Shown piece by piece: positions 11,949 through 22,742 of a stretch of DNA of 64,000 nt (positions are counted from its first letter, which is position 1; each line of letters opens with the position of its first letter). A model generated the notes under the pieces. It made no database searches and was not told the origin of the DNA. It was given only the letters and a program-made list of their open reading frames with translations. The stretch spans positions 10,044,001 through 10,108,000 of the forward strand of contig JASJZC010000005.1 in the NCBI GenBank assembly GCA_037178855.1. The letters are read 5' to 3'. This DNA comes from Oscheius sp. JU75. Taxonomy: Eukaryota; Nematoda; Chromadorea; Rhabditida; Rhabditidae. Made by a program: the position numbers and the translations under genes.

Positions 11949-14900
11949 CTACTTCCAAAAGTGTTTAATCAATTTAACAGGCACCGCTTCATCGACCACG
12001 TCCTTAACCACCCCGGCAACTTTTACCAAGGTTGAAGTGCCTTCTTTGTACGCAGAACTGTCGTACCCGGTTCCCGTCTTGCTAGCCTCAACCTCTCGAA
12101 ATAAGCTGTTGTCTATGATGGGTTCCGCTAAGGTTCCGACTACTTTAATCAAGGTCGGAGTATGGGGTTTGTATTCCCGAGGCTTGAGAAGGTTCTGGCT
12201 TTCTTCTAAAAGTTCCTCCATTTTTTTTTGCTGTTCCTAAAGATATAGATAGTCATGATCGAAAGAAAACTTTTTTGTCAAATTTACTACCTGTGTCTAG
12301 CTAAAATGCTGTAAACTACGGTGGGCTTAATTCCATTCTACAGGAATTCCCTGTAGAGAATTAAGTTAAATACTTATCCTTTGGGTAGACAATTTTTTTC
12401 TGAATGAGAAATTCCAAATCGCACGGTCGGGAATTGTAGTAAGTAATACTGGCTATCTGGTGCAAAAAATTTAGCTTGCTAGCTCATGTTAGAAAAACAG
12501 ATTAGATCAATAGGAGAAAAGATTTGGAACAGTTGCTCTATGAGATGTGGGCTAAGATCAGATGAAACCCTACCTGCTGGGCTCGGCCCTCCTTCAGCGC
12601 ATCATATCACAGGAGTTTTTGAATCTTTTTCAATTTTTCAAAATGCATTCGATGCCTTGATGAGATTTAAAAGTCACAGAATATGCCGAAGACGAATTCT
12701 GCTGCCTTAAATGAATGTCGAGGCTGTGAAATTAAAAGGTTCCGAAATAGAGACGCTCCGACCTGGTATGTGACAAAATGGTTTAATCACTTTGCTTTTT
12801 TGTGGAAAGTTATTACTGCAAGCTATTACAGAGAGAAACTCGGTATCTCATTCAGAAAAATTTGGCGACCCAAAGGGCAAGCATTTAGGGCGCACCCTGT
12901 ATTTAGTAAACAATGCCTCAGAAATATCTTCCCAGTACTCAAACCAGACTAAACACCTAGGAGAAAAGGTTTGGACGGGTTGCTCTTTAAAATGTGAGTT
13001 AAGATCAGGTAGAACCTACCAGCTGGGCTCGCTGCTCGCTCAATTGTCTATCATAGGATTCTGCATCTCTTCTTCTACGCTCCCTTTCTCTTTCTAATTC
13101 TCTTGCGTGCTCATCATCGCGTCGTTTCTGTGCTTCTTCTTGAGCTTTACGGTCCCGTGATTCCTTTTCCAACTTCTTCAACTGGTTCTGAAATCAATTC
13201 GTAGTTGAAAAGGACAGCAGGAACCATACATTCGAATAGCTTGTAAGCTCCTGACGACACTTGTCAAATAGGTCATGAGGCTCCTTGGGAGAATTGTTGA
13301 AGATGGCCGAGGCAGCTTCCTGAAAGTGAAGCGTTAAAGTAGGTATTGAACACTAAAGGCTACATTGTTCGAATGACAGAGATATAGAGAGCCAGAGAAA
13401 CAGAGAGACAAAGTTGGCTAACCGATCTAACCAACCATATAAGAAGATCTTACCCAAGCCTTGCTATGCTTCTCTGCCAGGTTTCCATAGCTGTCCATCA
13501 TCTGACAATCGTATTTATTCTTGGCCAGCTGCAGATTACCATGCATCTTCTGCATGTTGTCTGTTTTCTCATGAGCCTCCATAACCAGCTTGATGTTATC
13601 AAGCTTTTTCTGAAACTTGTTGTGCTCGAAGGTTCAAATTCTACTCTCAAAACAAGGTCCGGACAAGCATTGAACTTTTATTCTGTGTATTTTGGTCTTT
13701 ACAGCGGGAAAAATCATGCCTTTTCTCAACTGATAGGGGTAAGAAGCTATAATAGCTTCTAGAGAGTGTATCTGAACCGGTAGCATATCTAACAGTTGAT
13801 CAACGTGTCGCATGAGTAATTCGAATCGAATACCGTTTGGGTTCTTTGCTATAAAAACATCACATGCAATATCAACCCTCGCCGGAAAACCGCAAAAGCC
13901 AAAAGTTTTCAAGAAAACAATGCTCACCTTCATCTCCTCCTTCAGCTTGGCCAGGAATTCAGGTCCCGTGAGAGCATCGTCGAAGACCACCGGTCTATTG
14001 GCGTAACTGTCGACAACTGAACCCTAAAATGTAAACAGTGAAGCAATGTATTGGTTTGCACCTTGAGCTCGTCATAAACTGTCAATAGACCATCGACCGT
14101 TCGGATTTCCGCAGATCGTGTCTCCATGGCTCTTTCAAAGATGGCAAAAGAGGTTTCCTTCGTTTTACGGTCAATGATCTCCTGTTGCCTCTCCAGTTCG
14201 GAGGAGAAAGTATCGAATTGTTTCTGAACTTGCCAATCTTTTTGGTAGCTAGCGGGTCCGAACCTGACAGTGACGGAGAAGCCCCTTCTTGCTGTTTTCG
14301 AACAGGTCTTTAGAGCCTTTGGCATAGCATTCGTCGAACTTAGATACCACAAGATTCTGAAAATAAGATATTTCTGTCTCTCTGTCACTCACCATAGTTT
14401 CCTTGTGACTGTCCACCAGCTTGCTCTTATTAGCTCGGACTTCTGGCGCTCCCATCCTCTTATCGTAGATCTCAATGAGACTCTTCAAATAGCTGTTGAT
14501 GCGAGCATCAGCCATGGCCTGGTGTGGGGTCTTTACTTTGGTCGCATCCGCGCTGTTGAACCATTCGACCAGTTTCTCCAAGAAGTTAACAAGTTCCAGG
14601 CAGGTAACAGGCTTTCCATTGAACATCTTCGGCACCAGATTCGCTGGTTTGAGAGTGGCAGCCGAAAAGTCTGTGATTCTCGTTTTGAAGTCAACAAAGT
14701 CCTTGTCCTTGTTGAAGTTTTCGTTTTTCAAAAAGGCAGTTCCAGGAAAGGGAAGAAGATGACATTTGATTAACTGGAAGCTCTTTTTCAGCTCATCAGA
14801 CGGCTTGATTCTCTCTCTGAGGAAAACATCGCCATCATCCATTCCAATCACTCCTTTGACTTCGAAGAAGTCTCGGATCACAAATACCAACTTCTGTAAC

Positions 14901-15569
14901 AGTTTCTGATCACATACCCTGGGAGCATCTACCTGAAACGTTTTGACCGAACCATTCTTTTCGGCTTCCTTGGCCAGCTGCATGTAGACGTCGAGATAAC
15001 TCTTTTCGTTGGCGTCCACGAGCCCCTTGGTGTTGAAGATCTGAAACCCTAACCTCAGACAGAGAGACAGAGACAGTTCATACCTGAACGGAGCTCAGAA
15101 GAATAGATAGGGCGACCAGATTTGCTTCGCCTGCAATAGCCTGATCCTGATCGAAGACACCTTGGGTGTCCATGAAGAGGACTACCATCTATAACTTATG
15201 TATAGCTTAACCGCATAATCATTACTTACATCTTTTCCATCCACCTCGTACGGTTTGGACCAGACATCAATTCCAGTAGTACATCGCAGGGTGTCGCCTT
15301 GGAACTTGAAGCCTTCATTCCTTGATATCTCCTTCTTCTCCATTTGTCCGATGAGATTGTTCAGCAGGTAGCTTTTTCCACCTCGCATTTTGCCAGCCAC
15401 AGAAACTACAGCAACCTGAAAATTTTGATGGGCAGGAGAGGGGCTTCTATCTTACCGGTTTGTCTCCATACTGTCTCAGTTCTTTTCGAAGCTCCTTCAA
15501 ATTCTCAGCCACCAAGCGAGCTCCATCCAGACTGACAATTTTCAGAGAACGCGGCTTTGACATTGACAT
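11949..15569 (-). CDS. Atlastin/guanylate-binding-protein-like large GTPase, one frame break
   Basis: Ten exons: 15456-15569, 15230-15415, 15084-15188, 14393-15040, 14062-14356, 13928-14023, 13454-13609, 13230-13319, 13020-13187 and 11949-12236. The product is about 714 residues. A splice-acceptor-like TTTTCAG sits three bases before the ATG. GTPase motifs are in order: P-loop GKMRGGKS, switch threonine in RCTTGIDVW, DTQG, and the RD base-contact motif (VFVIRDFF). A helical middle region follows (KVKTPHQAMADARIN), then a charged coiled coil rich in K, E and R. No membrane hairpin is seen at the end, so it resembles GBPs more than atlastins. Such GTPases dimerise and act on membranes. Exon 5 has one base too many: the frame changes inside CCCC at 14282-14285, between ENSKKG and FSVTVRF. 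All other joins are in phase. This is either a recent inactivating change or a sequence error. Confidence 0.85.
12480..12720 (-). pseudogene. Decayed GTPase exon copy inside the last GTPase intron
   Basis: Minus strand 12625-12585 reads EKLKKIQKLL, a stop, then YDALKEGRAQQ and a GTAGGG donor-like site. This aligns with the end of the real exon at 13020-13187 (YDRQLSEQRAQL, donor GTAGGT). The intron sequence after it (12509-12570) also matches 12958-13015. So an exon end plus intron start was duplicated in tandem and has decayed. Confidence 0.55.
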
Positions 15570-15573
15570 TTCC

Positions 15574-16814
15574 TGAAAATAATGCTCTTCGAAAGTGATG
15601 AGAAGTATTCAAATCAAGGGAGGAAGTCCAAAGAGCTAAAGTGGAAATCATTCACCTGGTCTGGATAAGCAGGCTATTTGTACCGCGGCTAGGAAGGGGT
15701 GGAAAATATTACAGCATTTCTCACTAGTGTTTATGAATAGATCGCAGAAACTGACGAGAAATTCGGGGGGGACAGAGATCAAACAAGCACAAGGTGGACG
15801 AGAATAGCCCTCTATTATATAACCAGCAGCCTACGGCTGCTTCGCAGTCGTTTGGACTTAAATTAGGTTTCTACCAAAAATTGGGCGAGATTCCTCTACA
15901 GCACACAACTGACTTGCCACCTAATTGTCAATAATTCTAGACTTGCCATCTTTGCTTCGTGGCCTCGGACAAACAAACAGACATACAAACACACAGAGTC
16001 AACCACAGACACCATTGCGCTTTCATAGTTTAGATATTTTTCAAAAAATATTCCCGCCTCACCTGGTAAAAAAAAGCCATTTTCAAATCCATTTTCTGAA
16101 AGCATACGGTGAGGTGGGAACCTTTTGACAAAGCTTGGGAATATTTTCTGATTAACAACACTTTCTAGTTTGAAAATGGACACAAGTTTCTTTGTCCATT
16201 TTTGCAGGAATTTCACATGATATGGTTTGCAAAATTATGTAGAACAAAAATTGAACCTCCAAATTCTCTTCGAGCGTCATTCTGTAAAAGGTTAATGGGT
16301 AATTCTTGTGAGTTCGCTGAATAACTGGACAACTTTGCCATCTGCGATTATTATATTCAGTTGTAGATATGGCAGAAGATTTCCAGCCGGCTCATCTCGT
16401 ACTTAATTTCATTTTGTTGGTTACTTGTAACATTTACGCTCTCTTTCCTGTCTCGTGACCCTCCCCAGTATAAATGCCGACGTGTACAAGTCGATTCATT
16501 GGCCAGAACAGAATACCAAGTCATGATCGACCGTTCGTAACAGCTGTATAACTACAAAACCGTGGCCGGCTATCAGCTCTTTCGAAGTAATTTGTATGCT
16601 CACAGTTTGGGGGATTATTTCCTGCGAGATTTTACAAGCAAAGACTTTTAACCTACCGGCGACATATTCGTTATAACAAGCGGCAACGCTGGAAATACTC
16701 TGAGTAAGTTACGAATAATATCATTTCGCTGGCTGGCATCATAGTTCCCCTGAAGTTTGGTGTAACACATAATTTTCGCTGATTTCACTAGAAATTTTCT
16801 AGCCGTTTCAAATT
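15574..16814. other. Intergenic, nothing firmly recognised
   Basis: Upstream flank of the GTPase gene. It includes a TATAAAT at 16471-16477 followed by a leader-like stretch but no lasting reading frame, and a minus frame at 15896-16216 with a repeat-like composition. No gene supported. Confidence 0.4.
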
Positions 16815-17219
16815 TTATTTATTTACGATTATCATATCATTTCGATATGTCGCATTTTGCTGTCTGAAGTTGTCGGGATCCACCTTAGCCATCTGTACCC
16901 AGTTCTCGCCACATCTCGTTGCAAAATCGTCGCATGAAGACCCTCTTCTGTTCACGATGAATGCGGTCTGACCGTCATGTAGCAGCAGATGTCCTGTTGA
17001 TTGCACGATTTGGCTTCCTCGTCCTCTTCTTTTGACCTCGCTTAGAGCAATCACATCAAAGTCGACGTCGTGTAGAGCATCGTTCAGCTCAGCAAGACGG
17101 GCGTCTGTTCGTAGCGTTCGGCAATTCAGCGATCCGATTCTTAGACGGAGCAATTCGGACATGTAGCGCCACCAGGTTGTCCAGGCTACTGATGGGCGAG
17201 AGTAGTCTACTGTCTTCAA
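16815..17219 (-). mobile_element. LINE fragment, endonuclease N-terminal part
   Basis: A minus frame reads LRIGSLNCRTLRTDARLAEL, then DFDVIALSEVKRRGRG and LLLHDGQTAF. This is the start of the apurinic-type endonuclease of an RTE-like non-LTR retrotransposon: the N residue of the LN motif, the catalytic E in SEVKRRG. It is truncated after about 110 residues, with no reverse transcriptase attached. Related fragments lie at 47930-48120, 49611-50290 and 62830-63400. Confidence 0.75.
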
Positions 17220-17639
17220 TTAGAGACGCGGAAGGAAGCGACTTTCTTCTGCGCACGCAGCAAACTAACTCCTAACTCAGCCGTTTCAAATATTAACAAA
17301 TAATCGTTTGATCCACGCGAGTCTAAGTGAAGGTATTCAGCAAAAGAAGCTGGCTGAAAGTTTCTCTCATCAATGTATGCACACGGTTCACAACACCAAG
17401 TCGACGACGATTTTCTCTCTAAAGAAAAATTGTATATCAATTCTCTCTTACAATCAACATTCATAAGCGCCACTTCTTTTTCACTGAGGTACCCATCACA
17501 GCAAAAACCTTTCAAGATATTCAAGCTACTATGAGCGTATACGAGGAAAGAAATTCCAAAACTTATCCCTAGGTAAGTCTCGTAGAGTTTGCTTACCGCT
17601 TGTATCCATCTCTATAAATATTAGAATCCATTGTGTTAA
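17220..17639. other. Short unassigned stretch between LINE fragment and inverted repeat
   Basis: A minus frame (17216-17524) with no recognisable family and no splice context. Probably repeat-derived or chance. Confidence 0.35.
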
Positions 17640-17757
17640 GTGGATCAGGTAATGGTGTAGCGGCACTAAGCCTTGGGAACTCTCCTCGCTTCGGATAGAA
17701 AGCCCTTTAGTTCGAGCGAAGTCCCATTCTCCATTGTCTCCCAAATAACCTGGGTAA
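17640..17757. repeat. Left arm of a long inverted repeat around the mariner
   Basis: The reverse complement of this arm (containing GAACTAAAGGGCTTTC and AAGGCTTAGTGCCGCT) matches 19030-19160 over about 120 bases, with scattered differences. The mariner lies between the arms. Confidence 0.8.
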
Positions 17758-17762
17758 GCCTA

Positions 17763-19024
17763 CAGGGCGCGCGCCAATTACTTGCGCGCATGTATTACAG
17801 TGTAGGAACCACACTATACGATAATTTTTTCTAAAAATTAAACTGGATATTTATTGAATAATATCTAACAACATAAAATCGAAATTATCACCTTTGGCAG
17901 TAATGCAGAGTCGAAGACGCTTCTTGAACGCATCACAGGTGGCACGGAGGTAGTTGTTGTCCAAATCGTCCCAAGCTTTGATGAGAGCAGCTTTCAGTGA
18001 GTCCAAATTTGGATGGCGGATAGAACAGGCCTTCTTTTCGATAAGGGCCCATACAGAGAAGTCCAAAGGATTCAAATCAGGCGAGTTCGAAGGCCAATCC
18101 ATGTGAGCGATGAAGTCGGGTAATTCGCGGCGGCACCAGTCTTGGACGACTCTTGCTTTGTGTGCAGGTGCACTGTCCTGTTGGAAGCACCAATGACGAT
18201 TTCCAAAATGGGACTGAGTCCAAGGCTTCAAAACATCTTCGAGAATCTTCTTCTTGTACACATCTTGTTTGATTTTGACTCCAGCATCGACGAATACCAA
18301 AGGACTTTTCACATCCAATGTGATTGCTCCCCAAACCATGAGCGAAGCTGGATGGGCACTTCTTCCGACGATTTTTCCTTTGGCAACAGCTTGTTTCATG
18401 TTTCCGGCAATTACTCGGTCATTCTGACGATTGAGAACAGGTTCAATGCTGAAGAGCTGGAGAGAATGTGCAGGTGCGTGTCATTCTTGAAGCGCGCGAG
18501 CAACTTCTTGCTTCTCTCCACGCGTATCTTCATCATTCTTTCCGTAAGCAAGTGAGCTTGTTGTTTTCGATAAGACTTCATATTCAGCCGCTTTTTGACA
18601 ATGGTTCGGACAGAAGTAGCACCGATTTTCATCTCCTTGGCCATCTGTCTCATTGAGCAGTTTCCATTTCGTCTCAGTCTCTCCCGCACTTTTTTGATGA
18701 CACTGGGAACAATCACAGTGCATTTCCTTCCTCTTCCACGACGGTCAGATACGTTTCCAAGCTCCTTGAACCGTTTGATCGCTTCTTGGACTGTTCTTTG
18801 TGACATTTGAAGTGCTTGACTGATCGCTCGCGTACCATGACCCAGCTTGTTCATCTCGATGACGGCAGGACGCTTCTGATTCGACTTAGTCATGATGTCT
18901 AAACTAAAAAACAGTGAAACTGAATGTGTAAAAAATACTAAAAAATGATAACACACGCAAAAACGTGAAAAATGCAGTCGAAAGAGATTATCGCGTACCG
19001 CGCAGGTAATTAGCGCGCACCCTG
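17763..19024. mobile_element. Tc1/mariner-type transposon, DD37D, 1262 bases
   Basis: Terminal inverted repeats of about 28 bases start CAGGGCGCGCGCCAATTA on the left. The reverse complement of the right end is CAGGGTGCGCGCTAATTA. The element is flanked by TA at 17761-17762 and 19025-19026, the expected target duplication. It carries one transposase frame on the minus strand. Size, ends and TA target are typical of the family, but the transposase is dead, so the copy cannot move itself. Confidence 0.93.
17851..18893 (-). pseudogene. Mariner (DD37D) transposase, inactivated
   Basis: It starts at MTKSNQKRPAVIEMNKLG. Two helix-turn-helix regions follow (RAISQALQMSQRTVQEA; SVRTIVKKRLNMKSYRK), with a GRGRK basic link between them. 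The catalytic half has QQDSAPAH and WPSNSPDLNPLDFSVW. The two aspartates there are 37 residues apart, which defines DD37D, a group known from nematodes and insects. Near 18435-18450 the frame shifts. Compared with the usual FSDEK block, about 10 bases are missing, and they include the first catalytic aspartate. The loss both breaks the frame and removes an active-site residue. The rest is well preserved, suggesting fairly recent death. Confidence 0.92.
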
Positions 19025-19029
19025 TAGAA

Positions 19030-19160
19030 TGTCTGGGACACAACATAGAATGGAACTTCGCCCGAACTAAAGGGCTTTCAACCCGAAGTGAGAGGAATTT
19101 CAAATATCTCAAGGCTTAGTGCCGCTGCACCATTATCTGGTCCAAAGTTCTATCCATGGT
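19030..19160. repeat. Right arm of the long inverted repeat around the mariner
   Basis: Partner of 17640-17757. With the mariner taken out, the two arms would sit almost back to back as a palindrome of about 250 bases. Confidence 0.8.
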
Positions 19161-19603
19161 AAGAACCGCACCGTTCTATCCGCAATAAGCCGAGTATCGC
19201 GGATAGAAGTGCACGCTACCATTGATTGCTGAAATTTTGAATCTCCTGTTTCTAGACTAGTGTTTGTTATACCGTGACAAATGAACTTCGTTCAATAGAA
19301 AACTCGAAGATATTTGTGCATGTCTACTTTGAAGAATGGTACCAAACTGCCTTCCAGATCCTTGTTTTTATAGTTTTGTTTTGGGGTCCGAGCATTACAT
19401 GAGTGCAAATGTGGTCCAGAAAATCCAACAACCGCAAAAAATGGCGGTATTACTCACATGGCTAAGAAGTCTGAAAAAAAAGCATGTTAAAAATGAAACA
19501 CGAAACGTTTACCATACTTTTCACAAATTCCACTACAGTCTTGTAGTAAAAGACTTGATAAGAGTCTTTCAAAGCGTGAGATACCCAAGAAAATTCTTGA
19601 AAA

Positions 19604-19952
19604 TTATGCGCAGTGCTTCAAGTTTCTTGCGACGACGTTGTTCCATTCCATATACATCAAAGAACGTACAGGTTCCGCTCCATTGAATAGTTTCGGTATC
19701 ATTAAAATATTCAATCTCTTCTTGTTGAAATATCGAAGAGCTTTACTTCTGCAGCATAAAGATTTTTCTTCAACGTCTCCCAATTTTTGTTGTTCACCGC
19801 CAAGGACAACTGAACAATTTGTTTTAAATCATGCTTACTTACAATGTACGGATGCTGTTGTAATAGTTTTTCAGGGCGTTCTGGGACAGCTGTTGGAAGA
19901 AGACACTGCGGGACATCTTGCCCTTTTCAGCCGTTAAGCACCAGACAAGCAT
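19604..19952 (-). CDS. Possible small gene, unrecognised
   Basis: The first candidate exon, 19952-19843, starts MLVWCLTAEKGKMSRSVFF and has a good GTAAGT donor. A second stretch, 19809-19604, is open in one frame to LKHCA and a stop. The join is out of phase by one base for that frame, so it is uncertain. Could be a chance reading or a decayed gene. No family recognised. Confidence 0.25.
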
Positions 19953-20272
19953 TATAAACCGAACAAAATGCAACTTTTATTAGAAATAACAGTTTTACAA
20001 TTGTATGGGTAGACTAGCCTCAGAGAGGTGGAATGGGAAAGACCTGTCAAAAGACGACCCAATATAATCGTCAAAAGAACGTATGTCGCTAGACTGAAGT
20101 TACCGGCGTGAGCGCTAAAGTTACCAGTGGGGGACTAAAGTAGACGCTAGGGTAAAACAACTGATTCGACCGAGGCACGTTAATTTGGCGCAGCAGCCGC
20201 CACACGACCAACAGTATCAGAGGGCAGTCTGTTACTATTACATGTATTTGAAACGTTTTATTCCGGTACTTG

Positions 20273-21848
20273 TTATTCATTATCGTTGCCCAAATTTGAA
20301 GAAGAGTTTGGAGCCAGGAAAGCTATAGTGGTGTCTAAGTCTTTACAGCAGAATATCTTCCACACCAACTTTTTTGAAAACAGCCTGTACGGTTTCATGC
20401 AGAATAGGCAGAAGAGAGAATTAAAAAGAGGATATCCTCCAATTGCCACAACAGTTATCCACTCCAGCGATTCATCGACTTTTTCAATTTTCAACAAAAT
20501 TGCTGAGAGATAGAGTGAAATAGGAATAGTCATGGCGATTGCAGGGATAAGAACTTGGGCTACGAGAATAATGGACAAACTTCTTTGAACACTATAAGTC
20601 ATAGTTGTCATGTTTGAACGAGCCTCTTTGATTTTCTTTTGAACAAGAAAGAAATGAATTGAAAGCCGCTTGTACCAAGAAGAAAGACGGCCACAACAAA
20701 ACCATAAAACAAAATTAACACGTGGCGATGATCGAAAGCAATAAAAGCGATTCCTTTTCTGAAGGGCACTTCGAGCTCAAGATCTATTGCAATTTTTTGC
20801 AATCGCTAAGCAGTAATGTGAGAAAGACAGGGTACTTTGATGATACATGGACGACATTTGACAGAAGCCATATTTCGCTTCAGTTACTAACTGCTAAGAA
20901 ATATATTACAACAATTAGTTTAACTTGTTGAAATAATGTCACATAAATTAGTCAGTCGACATGGGTATTTTCTCTGTCATCAGCTGGATAGCTATTTGGG
21001 AGAATTTATGTGGCGCTAGATTATGAACGACCAGGGATGTATCTTCATGCAGAGTATGAAACATACAAAAATACTGGTCAAACATCTAAAACGGTCTACT
21101 CTATCTAAAATAAATGTATTTTGTATAGTGTTAAGTTATTTGATGCAGCTATCATTTAAACCAAAAGTGTTGCCTATTAACTTACAATAATTAAATTTAT
21201 GGCTTCTGGCAAATGTCGTCCATGTATCTTTAAAGTACCAAGGGCAGAGCTTGTTGTGAACAGACCTCATAAGTCAAATTGTTGTATCCGTTTGCTGCAG
21301 CCAGGCTGAAAGCTATTACGATCACGGTCACAGCTATATATGTCGCTCCCCTGAAACTTGACTAGTCCTCATAATAAATCAAAAATCACAATTTGCCCGT
21401 CCATTTTTCCACCCAGTCGTCCATTTTGTAGAATACGAACAATCTATAAATACAACAATCACAAACTGATATCATCGTTAGTGCGCCGAAGGTTAGGGTA
21501 GAGATGTGCTAAAAAGATGGAATGATATTTTTTTATTCTTACAGCCGTGAGGGCACCAGGTTGACCAAAATGTTTCATGAGTCCTGTTACAATGCTACAC
21601 GGTAGAGGAAGAATTATATTCGGTTTATAAAGATGTACAAGACAGAAAGTGAACATGAAATCAGTAAGCTAAAAATGTTAATATCAAAGCTTAACCAAAA
21701 GGCCTACGGTCATCTTGAACATATAATATTTGAACTTTGCCATGGATTTGGGTGAATGTAGCAAAATAACGTAAGCCAGGAACAGATTGACGGAAAGGAT
21801 AATGCAACCAAAAATATCAAAGATAATAAGTGTCGTTGGATTTTCCAT
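20273..21848 (-). CDS. Serpentine chemoreceptor, Str/Srh-like
   Basis: Exons: 21708-21848, 21543-21668, 21390-21508, 21266-21350, from 20805 downward, and the last ending at 20273. Phases agree up to the fifth exon. Helices in order: TLIIFDIFGCIILSVNLFLA (1), TDFMFTFCLVHLY (2), GALTMISVCDCCIYRLFVFY (3), ATYIAVTVIVIAFSLAA (4), LILFYGFVVAVFLL (5), then QRSLSIILVAQVLIPAIAM (6) and WITVVAIGGYPLFNSLFC (7). The QRSL..Q..IP pattern is typical of nematode Str-superfamily receptors in chemosensory neurons. The join after helix 5 is unclear: either a 50-base intron ending in AAG, or a one-base frame break near 20650. A 409-base inverted-repeat element fills most of the intron at 20806-21265. Ligand unknown. 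Confidence 0.72.
20831..21239. mobile_element. Inverted-repeat (MITE-like) element in a receptor intron
   Basis: The ends GGTACTTTGATGATACATGG and (reverse complement of the right end) GGTACTTTAAAGATACATGG pair over about 43 bases with four or so differences. The interior has no open frame. It lies wholly inside the intron 20806-21265. No target-site duplication is clear. Confidence 0.65.
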
Positions 21849-22742
21849 AATACGCATGTCAACGTTGACTCGTGAAAAGACCAGTAGTCAAAGTGTGATT
21901 TTAATTTTAAACAGGTGCAAAAATGCTCGGTTCTTTGAATGTATCATGTTTTGCATTAAGTGGTGTGTAAGCAATGAACTTATTCCAGAAAAGGACAGAA
22001 TGAGATGATGACTTACTGAGCAGCAGTACACACGACCAAAATTCTGAGATGTTTACTAAACAATCTTGCACGACAATGATTGGAGAAAAAAATCGTCAAG
22101 TTCCTCATGAACGCATCCTTTCGATTTCTTAATATCGTGTGCCCGTACACCTATTTTACATTGTTATTTTGGGTAAACTTCACCTGGAATCCTTTCTCGT
22201 TCTTTTGACAGCCTGATAATGAGACTGAGCGATAGGGAAGACCATCTTGAACGTTGGAAGCATGATTCGGGTTTAAATCTCCGACGTTCGATAAAAGTTA
22301 GCAGATTCGCAAGGTACCATTAGGTCACAACGTCTTCTTTCTAAGCTTGCTCACCATTCTGTCTCAAAACATGGTCTGTAAGGTGTCCGAAGTGTAAAAG
22401 AGCACCAAGAGGAGCCAATAGCTGAGCCGAACAGCTGAGTTGTCTCTCCCGTACTCTCTTAATTAGTCTTGTGAAAAAGTGTAGTTACGAGACTTCGTGA
22501 TGGTAGCTAAGACAGTTCACTTGAAAAGGAAATTCCTTGGTTTCAGCCTAGCTACCTATGAGATGAGTACGTAACTGTTCACCGTCGGTGTTTCTACGCG
22601 AACTAACATTCATTCATTGGATAAATAAGCTTGAAAAAAGTGAACAGAAGATGAGACTAACGTGGAGGATACAAAGATGTGTAGGCATGAAAAAAGCGAG
22701 CAGGAGACCCGTACGACGTGACCAAAGACTCGGAGATTCTCT
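21849..22742. other. Intergenic, nothing recognised
   Basis: Between the receptor start and the SLMAP stop. Only short frames; no RNA gene or repeat noticed. Confidence 0.45.

Noticed and set aside
15896-16216. Minus frame near 16 kb with VSVVDSVCLYVCLFV
   Set aside because: Composition comes from a CAAACAGACATACAAACACA simple repeat; no gene context.
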